Shown here piece after piece: positions 6,971-15,299 of a stretch of 40,468 bases of DNA; within the stretch, counting starts at the first letter, position 1, and every line of letters begins with the position of its first letter. A program made the translations under genes and the position numbers. The notes below the pieces were generated by a model that did no database searches, was not told where the DNA came from, and saw only the letters and a program-made list of their open reading frames with translations. This stretch comes from a virus. The stretch is taken from positions 1-40,468 of IMG/VR virus record IMGVR_UViG_3300044832_000046. One strand, given 5' to 3'.

Positions 6971-8770
6971 TCAGACCTTGGCGCCAGCGACACCGATAGC
7001 GAGGTTGCCGCCGACGTTGAGGCCGGTGGTGTACTTGCGCGACTCGTGGCCGACCTTGGCGATCAGGTGCGTCTCCTCGGCCCAGGCGGCGGTGAAGTCG
7101 TTCTCCGCGTTGAGGATGGAGTCGCGCACCACGCCGAGGTCCAGGCTCATGCCCTGGCCGTGGAGGAAGGTGCCCGCCGCGTAGATCAGGAAGTCCACCG
7201 TGGTCGGCCAGGCGACGATGCCAGAGGCGGTCGGGAGGCCGAACTGACCGGCGCCACGCACCTGCCAGTCGCTGACGAACTGCGGCCGGACGTTGCGGCT
7301 GGTGTAGAGGCCGGTGATCTGCGCGTCCACGAGGGACAGCATCTCCGGGCCGTCGATGCCGGGCCGGTAACCTGCGTCGGCCCGGAGGGCTTCGAGCAGC
7401 CAGTACGGGTAGACCACTTCGAGGACGGCGTCCTCGTCCATGGCGTACCGGGTGCGGTAGTCGGTGGCCGCGAGACCGGCCGCGTTCACGACACCCGGGA
7501 GGGCCGCGCCAGCTGCGTTGGTGATCGCGTTGGCCGTGACCGAGGCTGCCACCATCAGGGAGATGAGGCGCGCGTTGATCGCGTGGGCGTAGGCCGAGCG
7601 GAGCAGCCGGATGAAGTTCTGCGTCTGCTCGGGGTACGCGCTGTCGGTCAGGTTGCCCGCCGTGACGGTGAGGCCGTAAGCCTCAAGCCGCTGCGAGGTG
7701 AAGGCCGAGCACGGCACCCGCAGGGTGGGCTTGTTGACGGAGCCGGTGACGGTGAGGATGTCGTCGGTCTCGGTCCACAGCCACGGGTCCGAGGCGTTGC
7801 TGAACGGGAAGGCGAAGGAGCCGAAGCCGGAGGCCGGGTTGGAGCCACCAGCCTGGAAGAACACATCGCCGATCGCGGGGCTGGTCGGGAACTGGAGGCC
7901 GCCGCGCGTCACGCCGACCGTGGGGAGGTCGATGGTCTTGGGCAGACCGGCGATGTTGAAGAAGTCGTACGTGATCTCGTTCGGGGCGCACCAGCCACCA
8001 CCGGCCACCAGGGCCTCGGCGTTCGAGCCGCCCTTGGAGACCATGTCGCGCCAGATCTCCTGGACCTCGAACGGGTTGACCCGGTCGTCCACGGTCTGGG
8101 CGAAGTCGTTGCGAATCCGAGCCACGGGGTGGCGGGGAGCCTGGCTGCCCATCGAGGTCGACGGGATGTTGCCCGCCTTGTCGGTGAACGCCTGCGCCAG
8201 CGCGGCGATGCTCGGGAGTTCCTGTCCGTTGCCGGACGCAGTGATCGCGAGCTTGGCGGCCGGAGCCTTGGCCTTCGGGGCGACGACGGACGTCGCGCTC
8301 AGGCTGGCCACAGCGCGGGCGCCGGAGTCACTGAGCACGGAGCCGTTGCGCTTGTCGGCCATGACCTGCACCAGCGCGGCGGTCGCGCCACGGGCGGCAG
8401 CGGCAGCGATGGCGTCCTCGCGGTCGGCCGTCATCCGAGTCTCTGCGACTGCTGCCTCCGGAGTTCCCTCCGCCGGTCCATGCACGGCCTCCTGGAGCTG
8501 CTGCATCTGAAGCTCCGCACGCGCCTTGGCGGCTGCGGCGGTAGCGTCGTGACGCACCTTGCGGGCGGACAGCTCGGCCTTGACACGGTCCAGGTCTTCC
8601 CGGAGCTTCATGGCGTAGGCCACCATGTCCGGGGTGTAGTCGGTGATCGAGTGGACGCGGTCGAACTCTGCGACCCCCTCGGTCTCCAGGGTGGCAAGTT
8701 CCTCGTCGGAGACCGCAGTGAGGTCATCCGGAGCGGGGAAGAGTGCGGACGGCTCAAACGGCTCAGCCAC
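6971..8770 (-). CDS. Major capsid protein with N-terminal scaffold-like domain
   Basis: 599 residues from GTG 8770, with GGAGG six bases upstream. Residues 1 to about 185 are charged, Ala-rich and helical (LREDLDRVKAELSARKVR and similar), as in HK97-type delta/scaffold domains, followed by a low-complexity linker. From about residue 200 on the sequence looks like an HK97-fold shell protein: an N-arm, the GGGWCAPNEITYDFF segment, a long strand-rich middle, the helix QNFIRLLRSAYAHAINARLI, and a late VVYPYWLLEALRADAG. The following gene order (second capsid-like and head genes) and the dedicated upstream terminator and AT-rich leader support high-level expression. Cleavage of the N-terminal part by the upstream protease is expected but not shown. 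Confidence 0.85.
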   Translation of the reverse strand: MAEPFEPSALFPAPDDLTAVSDEELATLETEGVAEFDRVHSITDYTPDMVAYAMKLREDLDRVKAELSARKVRHDATAAAAKARAELQMQQLQEAVHGPAEGTPEAAVAETRMTADREDAIAAAAARGATAALVQVMADKRNGSVLSDSGARAVASLSATSVVAPKAKAPAAKLAITASGNGQELPSIAALAQAFTDKAGNIPSTSMGSQAPRHPVARIRNDFAQTVDDRVNPFEVQEIWRDMVSKGGSNAEALVAGGGWCAPNEITYDFFNIAGLPKTIDLPTVGVTRGGLQFPTSPAIGDVFFQAGGSNPASGFGSFAFPFSNASDPWLWTETDDILTVTGSVNKPTLRVPCSAFTSQRLEAYGLTVTAGNLTDSAYPEQTQNFIRLLRSAYAHAINARLISLMVAASVTANAITNAAGAALPGVVNAAGLAATDYRTRYAMDEDAVLEVVYPYWLLEALRADAGYRPGIDGPEMLSLVDAQITGLYTSRNVRPQFVSDWQVRGAGQFGLPTASGIVAWPTTVDFLIYAAGTFLHGQGMSLDLGVVRDSILNAENDFTAAWAEETHLIAKVGHESRKYTTGLNVGGNLAIGVAGAKV

Positions 8771-8796
8771 TGGGGGCCTCCGGCAATAGAAGCGGA

Positions 8797-8885
8797 GAGT
8801 AAACGCTCTTGGTCGGGGTCAAGGTAGCGCACATAATCCGAACAACCAAAGATCATATAGTTAGTTCGACCGGCATAAGTAAAGC
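8797..8885 (-). promoter_or_regulatory. AT-rich leader, probable promoter of the capsid genes
   Basis: The stretch between the terminator at 8923-8954 and the capsid start is much richer in A and T than the rest of the window (for example catatagttagttcg and cacataatccgaac). On the leftward strand it holds TTTACT and TATATG-like boxes about 18 bases apart. Its placement just downstream of a terminator and upstream of the capsid gene supports a separate capsid promoter; the exact hexamers are uncertain. Confidence 0.45.
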
Positions 8886-8922
8886 TGACGCCCACTCAGG
8901 CCATGGAAACGCAGACGCAAGA

Positions 8923-8954
8923 GAGCCCCAGCCGGGTGAGGTCGGCTGGGGCTC
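8923..8954 (-). terminator. Terminator after the MuF/protease gene
   Basis: GAGCCCCAGCC (8923-8933) pairs perfectly with GGCTGGGGCTC (8944-8954) around a 10-base loop. On the leftward strand the stem is followed by TCTTGCGTCTGCGTTT, a T-rich tract, consistent with an intrinsic terminator. Confidence 0.7.
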
Positions 8955-8967
8955 CTGGTTGCTGATT

Positions 8968-9027
8968 CTACGTGTGGTCAGGCGCCGGGGGCGGCGGGGG
9001 AGCGGGCTGGTTGCATCCGCAGGACAT
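8968..9027 (-). CDS. 19-residue Cys/Pro-rich micro-ORF
   Basis: The ATG at 9027 is one base after the stop of the MuF/protease gene and has a very strong ribosome site (GGGAGG, about seven bases upstream). The peptide is MSCGCNQPAPPPPPAPDHT: a CGC pair, a proline run and an acidic/His tail. It ends 14 bases before the terminator, so it would be the last cistron of the portal operon. The strong site and tight spacing are the evidence; function unknown. Confidence 0.45.
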   Translation of the reverse strand: MSCGCNQPAPPPPPAPDHT

Positions 9028-9028
9028 C

Positions 9029-12000
9029 TCATTCCCTCCCTTCGTGCACGCGGTTGAACAGCATGTCCATCACCGTGCGGAACGCCTGCTGCACGGTCTC
9101 CTGCTCCGACTTGCCGTGCGTCACGGTCGGCCGACCGGCCGCGACCAGAGCCTGCTGGGCCCCGGAGGCGACGCGAGCACGGACCTTGGGCACGGGGAAG
9201 CCGGGGACGTTGACCGCGAGCAGACCCACCATGCGGAGCTGGCCGCCGATGCGGCGCCAGTCACCGGACACCTGTCCGGACGCCCGGAGTTCGTGGACCA
9301 GCAGCGGGTCGGCGCCGGGGCGGATCGCACCGGCGACCCAGATGCCGTGGGCGTCGTTGCCGACGGAGACGTCAGCCACGGCCGAGCCGGTGTTGTCGTA
9401 GTGCTCAGCGGCGGGCTGAGCCGCGTAGTTGAGCGGGGCGTGGCCGGTGCCCACGGTGATCTGCCCGACGGCTACCCGGCCGCCCTCGGCCGTGACGACC
9501 TCGCCGGTCATGTAGTACGGGTGCTGGTCCTCGTGCGGCGGCTGGATGCACGCGTCGGACTGGCCGATGTGGCAGGCGCCCCACATGGCGGCGTGGCCGT
9601 AGATGCGGCCGCTGTCGTCCACCTGGATGCCGGTGGGGACGGACAGCTTCGGGTCGGCGAACCACTCCTGCGGCGGCTTCCACTCCGGGCCTCCGTGGGC
9701 GACGAGGCCGTCCACCGAGGGGGCGAACACCACGTGGTGCTGCACCTTGTCGGTCGGCTGGCCTCCGGCCACGACCGCTCCGGCCTCGTCCAGCAGGGCG
9801 ATGTACGCCTCAGCGAACGCAGGGATGTCGCAGAGCGTTGCCGCCCTGATCCGGCCGCCGTGGAACACGACCTTCTCCGGCGAGGTCATCAGCAGGTCGA
9901 ACAGGTCTGCGTCCTCGCCGGTGGGGGTGCCCTCGGGCATGACGTACTCGATGTCAGCGTCGCTGATCGAGTCAGCGTCGATGCTGACGCCCCGGATGAA
10001 CTGGCCCTTGATCATGTCGTGCACGCGCTGGCCGTCGACCTCCGCGAGGTTCAGCACGCCCTCGCCCATGAGCAGGCTGCCGTCCCGCCAGATGCGGTCG
10101 ATGCGGCCGACGTTGACCGCCACGGTGTGGGGCTCGCCACCGTGGGAGTCCTCCTTGTTCCAGCGCAGCGGCAGCGGCAGGTCGGCCCACGCGAGCGCGC
10201 CGGTGGCGAACTCTCGCCCGTCGCCGGTCACCTTGCCCTCGATCGCCAGGGGGCCCTGCCAGGGGGCGGTGGTCTCGGGGGCCATGTCCTCCACGGCGGC
10301 CGGGGCACTCGCGGCGGCCGTGGTGCCCTTCTTGACGCACTTGCCGTTCGGGTCGGGCTCCATGCCGGGCGGGCACTCCTTGAGCTTGCCCTTGGCGGCC
10401 ATGGCCAGCTCGACCTCGTCGGCCAGCGTGGCCTTGATGGCGTCGGGGGCGTCCTCGCCGATCTGGCTGTAGTGGGAGCGCAGGTGCGCCTTGGCGCTGG
10501 CGACAGCCGCCGGGTCGTGACCCTCCAGGGAGCTGACGCGCTGCGCGGCGGCGTGGACGCCATCCCTGTTCAGGGCGCCGTCGGGCTCGTGATGCGGCAG
10601 GAAGCAGCGGGACTTGACGGTGCCCTCGCCGGGGTCACAGGCAGCGGTGGCCCGCTGGTACTGGTCGTCGTCGTACCGGCTGGCGGCACCGTCCCAGGCG
10701 GCCTCGACCACGCTGGTGGTGAAGTGCGCGTCGGTCTCCTCGTCCACCGTGACGGTGTCCTCGGTGGCCGCCTTGTTGTTGGGCTTGAGCCGCTTGTCCT
10801 TCTTGGTGCCTTCGCTCGGCTTGCCGCCCAGCTCGGTTTCTGCCACGGCAATCGCCGTCCCTTCGGTCTGGGGTGCTGCTGCGGCCGTCGCGGCCTGGTC
10901 CCACACGGAGATGAGTGTTCCACGGCACCGGCCACCGCCTTGGCACAGTACATACCCGCCACCGGGATATGCCTCGTTCGCCGAGGTCAGGGTGCTGAAC
11001 TCGGTACCGTCGATGCCCTTGCACGGCTTGCAGGTGTTGTGGTCCAGGGCCTCGCTGGCGAAGTAGTTGGCGGGCTCCGCCACCCTCAGCACGGCCAGGC
11101 GCCCGAAGTTCTGAGCGGCCGTCATGGCCTCGCCGATGTTCTCCCGGGGGTAGGCCAGGGACAGGTCGGTGAGGTGCTTGTCGACCTGCGTGGCCAGCTC
11201 GGAGCCGGTCTTGCCCCCGCCGAACAGCCGGGAGGCCGTCCGCTTGGCCGACTGGACCAGGCTGCCGCCCAGCACGGACGCCTTGGTCCGGCTGATGGCC
11301 CGGATCAGGTCGCGGGGAGAGAGGGCTGCGGTGAGGGCGTCGTCGTCCAGGCTCCACTCCGGCACCTTGACGCCCTGGTGCTCGGCCTCGCGCTGCTGCG
11401 CCCGGCCAGCCTGCTCGGCCAGCGCGGTCATCCGCCGGTAGAAGGCTTCGGCCGCCGGGTCTGTGTCGACGTGCAGCTGCTCCAGTGCCCCCAGGTCGTC
11501 CCCGAAAGCGGCGATCTGGCCTCGGATCTCCTGGCGCCACTGCGCGGCGAACACGCCGTACTCGCCGGTGGCCGTGGTCACGGCCGACTCCCAGTCGCGC
11601 TGGTGCCCGGCGAAGTCCCAGCCGCTGGCCTGCTCGGCGTCGGTGAGGTTGCGGCGCAGCGGAGCGGCGGCGGCCGTCACGGCAGAGGCGAGGGGGATGT
11701 CGGTGTCCTCCTTGCCGAAGCTGATCCGGATCCGGTCGAAGGTCACCGGGCCCAGCCGCTGCTCCAGGGTCTTGAGCAGGGACGGGTCGGAGGTATAGGC
11801 CGCACAGATGTGGGCGACCCACGGGGTGTGCTGGTCGGGCAGGCCGAGGTCTTCCAGCGGCTCCTCCACGGCCTTGTGCACGTGGCCCAGCTTGACCTCG
11901 GGCTCGGGCTGGTCGCCCACGTTCCAGACCCAACTGGGGCTGGAGCCGCCAGCGTTCCAGTGCGCGGCACCGAAGATGTTGGCGGTGAACGGGGTGAAGT

Positions 12001-12280
12001 CCTGAGCCGCCATCCGGACGATGTCGGTGATCGTCTTGCGGGCGAGGTCATCGAAGGCCGACCCGTCCTCACCAAGGAAGAAGAGGGTGAGGTGCAGTTC
12101 CGCCGACGATTCGCCGCCCCCGATGGCAAGTCGCTTCGCATCCGAAGCCGTTGGCATCAGGGCGATCATCCCGCCGGACAGGTGGGATCCGTCGGAGGCC
12201 AGCTCCGCCCGGCGGCCGTGGGCCGACTGCACGTGGTGACCGGCCTGGTGGAAGGACTCAGAGCTGAACTCGGTGGCCAT
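9029..12280 (-). CDS. 2H-phosphoesterase-like / MuF / capsid-maturation protease fusion
   Basis: 1,083 residues; ATG 12280 has GAAGG six bases upstream and overlaps the portal end by 23 bases. Residues about 35-195 look like a 2H phosphoesterase (2'-5' RNA ligase/cyclic phosphodiesterase) domain: motif one is H63-L-T65 in ELHLTLFFLG, motif two is H157-I-C159 in WVAHICAAYT, so the second Thr/Ser is replaced by Cys. Residues about 220-460 are MuF-like, with the metal-type cluster C417-x2-C420 and C446/C452. Residues about 555-612 form a charged helical segment. Residues about 675-820 resemble actinophage capsid-maturation proteases, with candidate catalytic H718 (GEPHTVAV) and S766 (GVSIDAD). 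The C-terminal 230 residues are a further head-maturation domain. MuF-protease fusions are known in actinophages; the N-terminal 2H domain is the unusual part. Confidence 0.8.
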   Translation of the reverse strand: MATEFSSESFHQAGHHVQSAHGRRAELASDGSHLSGGMIALMPTASDAKRLAIGGGESSAELHLTLFFLGEDGSAFDDLARKTITDIVRMAAQDFTPFTANIFGAAHWNAGGSSPSWVWNVGDQPEPEVKLGHVHKAVEEPLEDLGLPDQHTPWVAHICAAYTSDPSLLKTLEQRLGPVTFDRIRISFGKEDTDIPLASAVTAAAAPLRRNLTDAEQASGWDFAGHQRDWESAVTTATGEYGVFAAQWRQEIRGQIAAFGDDLGALEQLHVDTDPAAEAFYRRMTALAEQAGRAQQREAEHQGVKVPEWSLDDDALTAALSPRDLIRAISRTKASVLGGSLVQSAKRTASRLFGGGKTGSELATQVDKHLTDLSLAYPRENIGEAMTAAQNFGRLAVLRVAEPANYFASEALDHNTCKPCKGIDGTEFSTLTSANEAYPGGGYVLCQGGGRCRGTLISVWDQAATAAAAPQTEGTAIAVAETELGGKPSEGTKKDKRLKPNNKAATEDTVTVDEETDAHFTTSVVEAAWDGAASRYDDDQYQRATAACDPGEGTVKSRCFLPHHEPDGALNRDGVHAAAQRVSSLEGHDPAAVASAKAHLRSHYSQIGEDAPDAIKATLADEVELAMAAKGKLKECPPGMEPDPNGKCVKKGTTAAASAPAAVEDMAPETTAPWQGPLAIEGKVTGDGREFATGALAWADLPLPLRWNKEDSHGGEPHTVAVNVGRIDRIWRDGSLLMGEGVLNLAEVDGQRVHDMIKGQFIRGVSIDADSISDADIEYVMPEGTPTGEDADLFDLLMTSPEKVVFHGGRIRAATLCDIPAFAEAYIALLDEAGAVVAGGQPTDKVQHHVVFAPSVDGLVAHGGPEWKPPQEWFADPKLSVPTGIQVDDSGRIYGHAAMWGACHIGQSDACIQPPHEDQHPYYMTGEVVTAEGGRVAVGQITVGTGHAPLNYAAQPAAEHYDNTGSAVADVSVGNDAHGIWVAGAIRPGADPLLVHELRASGQVSGDWRRIGGQLRMVGLLAVNVPGFPVPKVRARVASGAQQALVAAGRPTVTHGKSEQETVQQAFRTVMDMLFNRVHEGRE

Positions 12281-14069
12281 TGGCTGCCTTCCCCTTCCGG
12301 GTGGCGATGCCCTGGACCGGGATCCAGGCGGACGTGTCCAGCTCGGGCGCCGGGCGGCCGACGATGAACTGCCCGAAGGTGTCCAGCCTGCACTCGTACG
12401 TGCCGGAGGTCAGGTGCGTGGGCAGCGCGGTCCAGGCCGCGTGGGTGAAGGGGCAGCTGTAGCTGTGCTCGGCGCACAGCGGCGGGTGGAGCAGCACCCC
12501 GGGCTCGACCTTGCTGAAGCGCACCGCGTGCAGGGCCCGCACCTGAGCGTTGATCAGCTCCGCCCGCGCCTTGACCTTGTCCGGCGGGGGAGGCTGCTCC
12601 CCCTTGCCGGGAGGACCGGGCTGAACGCCCTTCTCCGGAGGCGGGGGCGCCTGCTCCTTGGGATTGGGCGCACCGCCGCTCGCAGGCGGAGAGGCGGCAG
12701 GAGCGAGCAGCGGCTCCAGCACCTTCTTGCCGAGCAGGGCGTCCAGCGCGGCCGGGGCTGCGCCGGGGGTGTTGCGCAGCATCGTCTTGAGGCCGATGTC
12801 CTTCAGCTCGTCGGGCGTCGGGGCGTCGTCCTCATCGAAGCCGCCTTCGCGGCGCAGCGCCCGGCCGCTCAGCTCCATGCGGTCGTAGGTGGCCTGAGCG
12901 TTCTCGCTGCGGTCCGGCCGGACGGCCAGCTCGCTCATGTCGTACCAGACCGCGTACTGGGCGATCTCCTTGTCCGGCATGCCCGACGCCTTGAGCCGGG
13001 GGTGCAGGTAGCCGCGCGTCAGGCTGTCGCAGATGGCCTCGGCCGTCGGGGCGATGTGGGTCTTGAGGGCACCCTCGTCCAGCTGCCAGGCCGTCCAGTG
13101 GTTGATCTTGGACATGCCGGTCAGCACCTCGGCCGGGATGTCGAGCTTGTTGGCCAGGCGGTGGATCGCGCTCTCGCGCTTCTCGATGACCTTGTCGTCC
13201 AGCTTGAGCGTGAAGTCGATGTGGCGGATCTTGTCCACGAACTCGCCGGGGACCTTGATCGGGATCGGGATGACCGCGCTGGCGGTGCCCGGCGTGCGGA
13301 TGGCCTCGGCCGCGATCTCGATCCACTCGGCGGTGAAGGGGTCAGGGGCGTCCTCGAACTCGGCTCGCACCGGGAAGGTGACCTCTTCGGGCAGCACGAG
13401 CACGCCCGCGCTCGCCAGGCGGCTGAGGTACTGCGCGGTGATGTGCCGGTTGACCAGCTCCAGTTCGCGCATGACGGGCAGCGCGGCGCGGGCGGTCGAG
13501 TCGGCCAGGTGGTAGAACCGGGCGTGCGGCCGCCAGATACGGACCGGGAGGCTGCCGGAGGGCAGGTCGGTCCAGGCGACGTTGGGGATGCGCTCGGTGA
13601 CGACCTGGAACTTGCCGTTCTGGGCTCGGACTTCGTCAATCGAGCGGATGGTCCAGCTCTCGGCTCCGATGTCGCCTTCGCCGATCAGGTAGCAGTCTCC
13701 GGGCACGGTGAGCTGGAGCGCGAGGCCGCGCATGATGTTGGACTGACCGCCCACGCCACCGGCGAGCGCGCCCATGATCTCGGAGGCGATGCCCTTGTCC
13801 ACGATGCTGGGCTCGTCGGCGTCAGCGGTGACCTCGGCCGCCCGAAGGCGCACCCGGGAGAGCATGTTGGCCAGCCACCAGGCGGCGGTGTTGAACTCAC
13901 CGAGGCTGTCGTAGAAACCCCAGGCTTCGGCCTGCCAGGCTTGGGTGTGCTGGAGGAACTGCGACTGCGGACCCTTGACGACCGTGGCGGCGGCCGTGAC
14001 GGCCTGCGGCTCGGGCATCGGGGCAGGCAGAGGGCGGCGGCCGATCCCGAACGCTGAGTACCACGGCAT
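12258..14069 (-). CDS. Portal protein
   Basis: 603 residues from ATG 14069, with GGGAGG six bases upstream; the longer in-frame ORF runs back through a terminator hairpin and is not used. It forms the dodecameric ring at the head vertex through which DNA passes. The sequence has the layout of phage portals: an N-terminal wing with EFNTAAWWLANMLSRVRLRA, a central QYLSRLASAGVLVLPEEVTF segment, the helical IEKRESAIHRLANKLDIPAE followed by VLTGMSKINHWTAWQLDEGA, and a Pro/Gly-rich C-terminal region around residues 465-500. It is followed by the MuF/protease gene, as is standard. A small C-terminal domain with LCAEHSYSCPF and W-rich sequence extends past the usual portal end. Confidence 0.85.
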   Translation of the reverse strand: MPWYSAFGIGRRPLPAPMPEPQAVTAAATVVKGPQSQFLQHTQAWQAEAWGFYDSLGEFNTAAWWLANMLSRVRLRAAEVTADADEPSIVDKGIASEIMGALAGGVGGQSNIMRGLALQLTVPGDCYLIGEGDIGAESWTIRSIDEVRAQNGKFQVVTERIPNVAWTDLPSGSLPVRIWRPHARFYHLADSTARAALPVMRELELVNRHITAQYLSRLASAGVLVLPEEVTFPVRAEFEDAPDPFTAEWIEIAAEAIRTPGTASAVIPIPIKVPGEFVDKIRHIDFTLKLDDKVIEKRESAIHRLANKLDIPAEVLTGMSKINHWTAWQLDEGALKTHIAPTAEAICDSLTRGYLHPRLKASGMPDKEIAQYAVWYDMSELAVRPDRSENAQATYDRMELSGRALRREGGFDEDDAPTPDELKDIGLKTMLRNTPGAAPAALDALLGKKVLEPLLAPAASPPASGGAPNPKEQAPPPPEKGVQPGPPGKGEQPPPPDKVKARAELINAQVRALHAVRFSKVEPGVLLHPPLCAEHSYSCPFTHAAWTALPTHLTSGTYECRLDTFGQFIVGRPAPELDTSAWIPVQGIATRKGKAANGHRVQL

Positions 14070-14138
14070 GTGAAGCCTCCCGGCCTTGGTCGAGGACAGG
14101 GTACCGTCGATCACCTGTAACGCCGCGCCGGGCAGCGC

Positions 14139-14172
14139 AGAGCCCCGTCGCGGTGGGCCACGACGGGGCTCT
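14139..14172 (-). terminator. 12-bp stem hairpin before the portal gene
   Basis: AGAGCCCCGTCG (14139-14150) pairs perfectly with CGACGGGGCTCT (14161-14172) around a 10-base loop, after the last gene of the lysis/terminase operon and before the portal. Its stem shares the AGAGCCCC...GGGGCTCT design with the hairpin at 8923-8954. A clear T-tract is missing on the leftward strand. Confidence 0.6.
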
Positions 14173-14204
14173 GTGTTGCTGCTGCAAGGGCCACCGTACA
14201 GCAC

Positions 14205-14471
14205 TCAGCCCAGTGGGTGACCGTTGGAGTTGATGGACCCGGCCTGAGCGATGATCAGCCCACTCATCGACTGGACGGTCTGGTGGATCTGCCGGTCCCA
14301 GGTCTCCGCGTCGGCCTTGGGCAGGACGACGGTGAGCGTGGCGTTGGGGACGCGGACGGTGAGGATCATCACCTGGCCCTCGGGGGTGTTCTGCACGCTG
14401 GTGCTCAGCCATGCCGGGCTGGTGCCGACCGCCGGGTGCCCGGGGTCGTATGGCGGTATCTCGGCGGTCAT
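14205..14471 (-). CDS. Hypothetical protein, 88 aa
   Basis: ATG 14471 overlaps the TGA of the methyltransferase gene (ATGA). The protein has a Pro-rich lead (MTAEIPPYDPGHPAVGTSPA), a strand pair QVMILTVRVPNATLTVVLPK and a C-terminal helix ETWDRQIHQTVQSMSG. There are no Cys, membrane segments or enzyme motifs. It is the last gene before the hairpin at 14139. I do not recognise a function. Confidence 0.7.
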   Translation of the reverse strand: MTAEIPPYDPGHPAVGTSPAWLSTSVQNTPEGQVMILTVRVPNATLTVVLPKADAETWDRQIHQTVQSMSGLIIAQAGSINSNGHPLG

Positions 14472-15019
14472 GAGCACACCCACATCTGGAACGTGTAGTA
14501 CCGGATCGACTTGGGGGTCCAGAGTTGGACCTCGCACCGGGTCCACCCGGCCGCGTCCAGCATGACCCGGATGTCCTCCTGGTCCCAGCTCCAGTAGTGC
14601 TCGGGGTTGTTGCTGTCGGCCTCCGCGTGAGGGGTGGTCAGCAGCATGTAGTCGGCCCGGCTGCGGATCTTGGCCAGCAGGGCGTCGGGGTCCTCCACAT
14701 GCTCCAGGGTCTCGGAGCAGAGGTACATGTCCACGTGGTCCAGGGAGTCCAACTCGGTCTCGATCGGGCCGGTGCTGGTGTAGTCGCCTAGGGTCCGCCG
14801 CTCCCACGGATGCCGGGACTGGAGGACGATCGCGCCATCCCCGCAGGACAGGTCCGCGATCGAGCGGGCGCCGACCGAAGCCGCGAACTCGTCCAGCACG
14901 CGGGCGGTCTCAGCCACCCGCTCAATGTGGTCGGGCCACCAGGTGTGGGTGTACTGGTGGTCGTAGACCCGAACCAGCTCCTCGGGGGAGTAGAACGGCC
15001 TCAGCTGCACTCGGGTCAT
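14468..15019 (-). CDS. Class I SAM-dependent methyltransferase
   Basis: 183 residues from ATG 15019 (GAGG eight bases upstream; ATGA overlap with the previous ORF). The glycine-rich SAM loop is ARSIADLSCGDGAIV (motif I), an acidic residue follows in LGDYTSTG, motif IV-like sequence is VDMYLCSETLEHVEDPD, and YMLLTTPHAE is the following strand. This is the methyltransferase-11/12 type seen with small-molecule or glycan substrates. No NPPY or PCQ motif is present, so it is unlikely to be a DNA base methylase. It sits among small membrane proteins before the portal; the substrate is unknown. Confidence 0.75.
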   Translation of the reverse strand: MTRVQLRPFYSPEELVRVYDHQYTHTWWPDHIERVAETARVLDEFAASVGARSIADLSCGDGAIVLQSRHPWERRTLGDYTSTGPIETELDSLDHVDMYLCSETLEHVEDPDALLAKIRSRADYMLLTTPHAEADSNNPEHYWSWDQEDIRVMLDAAGWTRCEVQLWTPKSIRYYTFQMWVCS

Positions 15020-15099
15020 GGCTTACGCCTCATCATCCTGATCACTCCTGCTCCTATGACGATCACTCCTGCGGCCACGACGGCCGCTGCCCAGTTCAC
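15016..15099 (-). CDS. 27-residue single-span membrane peptide
   Basis: A GTG at 15099 overlaps the TGA of the upstream gene (GTGA) and the stop overlaps the methyltransferase ATG (ATGA). The peptide is one hydrophobic span (NWAAAVVAAGVIVIGAGVI) followed by a basic end (RMMRRKP), which predicts an N-out, C-in membrane orientation. It lies in a run of four membrane or secreted proteins next to the holin candidate, so a role in lysis is plausible. Confidence 0.5.
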   Translation of the reverse strand: MNWAAAVVAAGVIVIGAGVIRMMRRKP

Positions 15100-15299
15100 G
15101 GCCGACGAGGTAAGCCGTTGCAGGGCCCGGCTCCCTCGGTCCCACAGGCGTGGCCGGGCCGGGTGCAGACGTCGCTCTCCCGCGAACGGGCGGGACGGAA
15201 ACGGGTGATGTCCGAGAGGATGCCGATGAGGAAACCTATCGCCAGCCCGGCGGCCATCGGGATCACGGTCGTGACCAGGAAGTCCAGGGTGAACCTCAT
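15096..15299 (-). CDS. Small membrane protein, 67 aa
   Basis: ATG 15299 overlaps the previous stop (ATGA). One hydrophobic span occupies residues about 8-28 (LVTTVIPMAAGLAIGFLIGI), followed by a polar, Cys-containing tail (SDVCTRPGHACGTEG). Size and position in the lysis region are compatible with an accessory holin or antiholin, but the sequence alone does not decide. Confidence 0.6.
   Translation of the reverse strand: MRFTLDFLVTTVIPMAAGLAIGFLIGILSDITRFRPARSRESDVCTRPGHACGTEGAGPCNGLPRRP

Noticed and set aside
8972-12367. 1,131-codon plus-strand open frame opposite the MuF/protease gene
   Set aside because: The opposite strand encodes clear 2H, MuF and protease motifs with a good start; the plus frame is Arg/Gly/Val-rich noise.
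14468-15019. SAM methyltransferase as part of the base-modification pathway
   Set aside because: It lacks DNA methylase motifs (NPPY, PCQ), is 6 kb away in another operon and resembles small-molecule methyltransferases.
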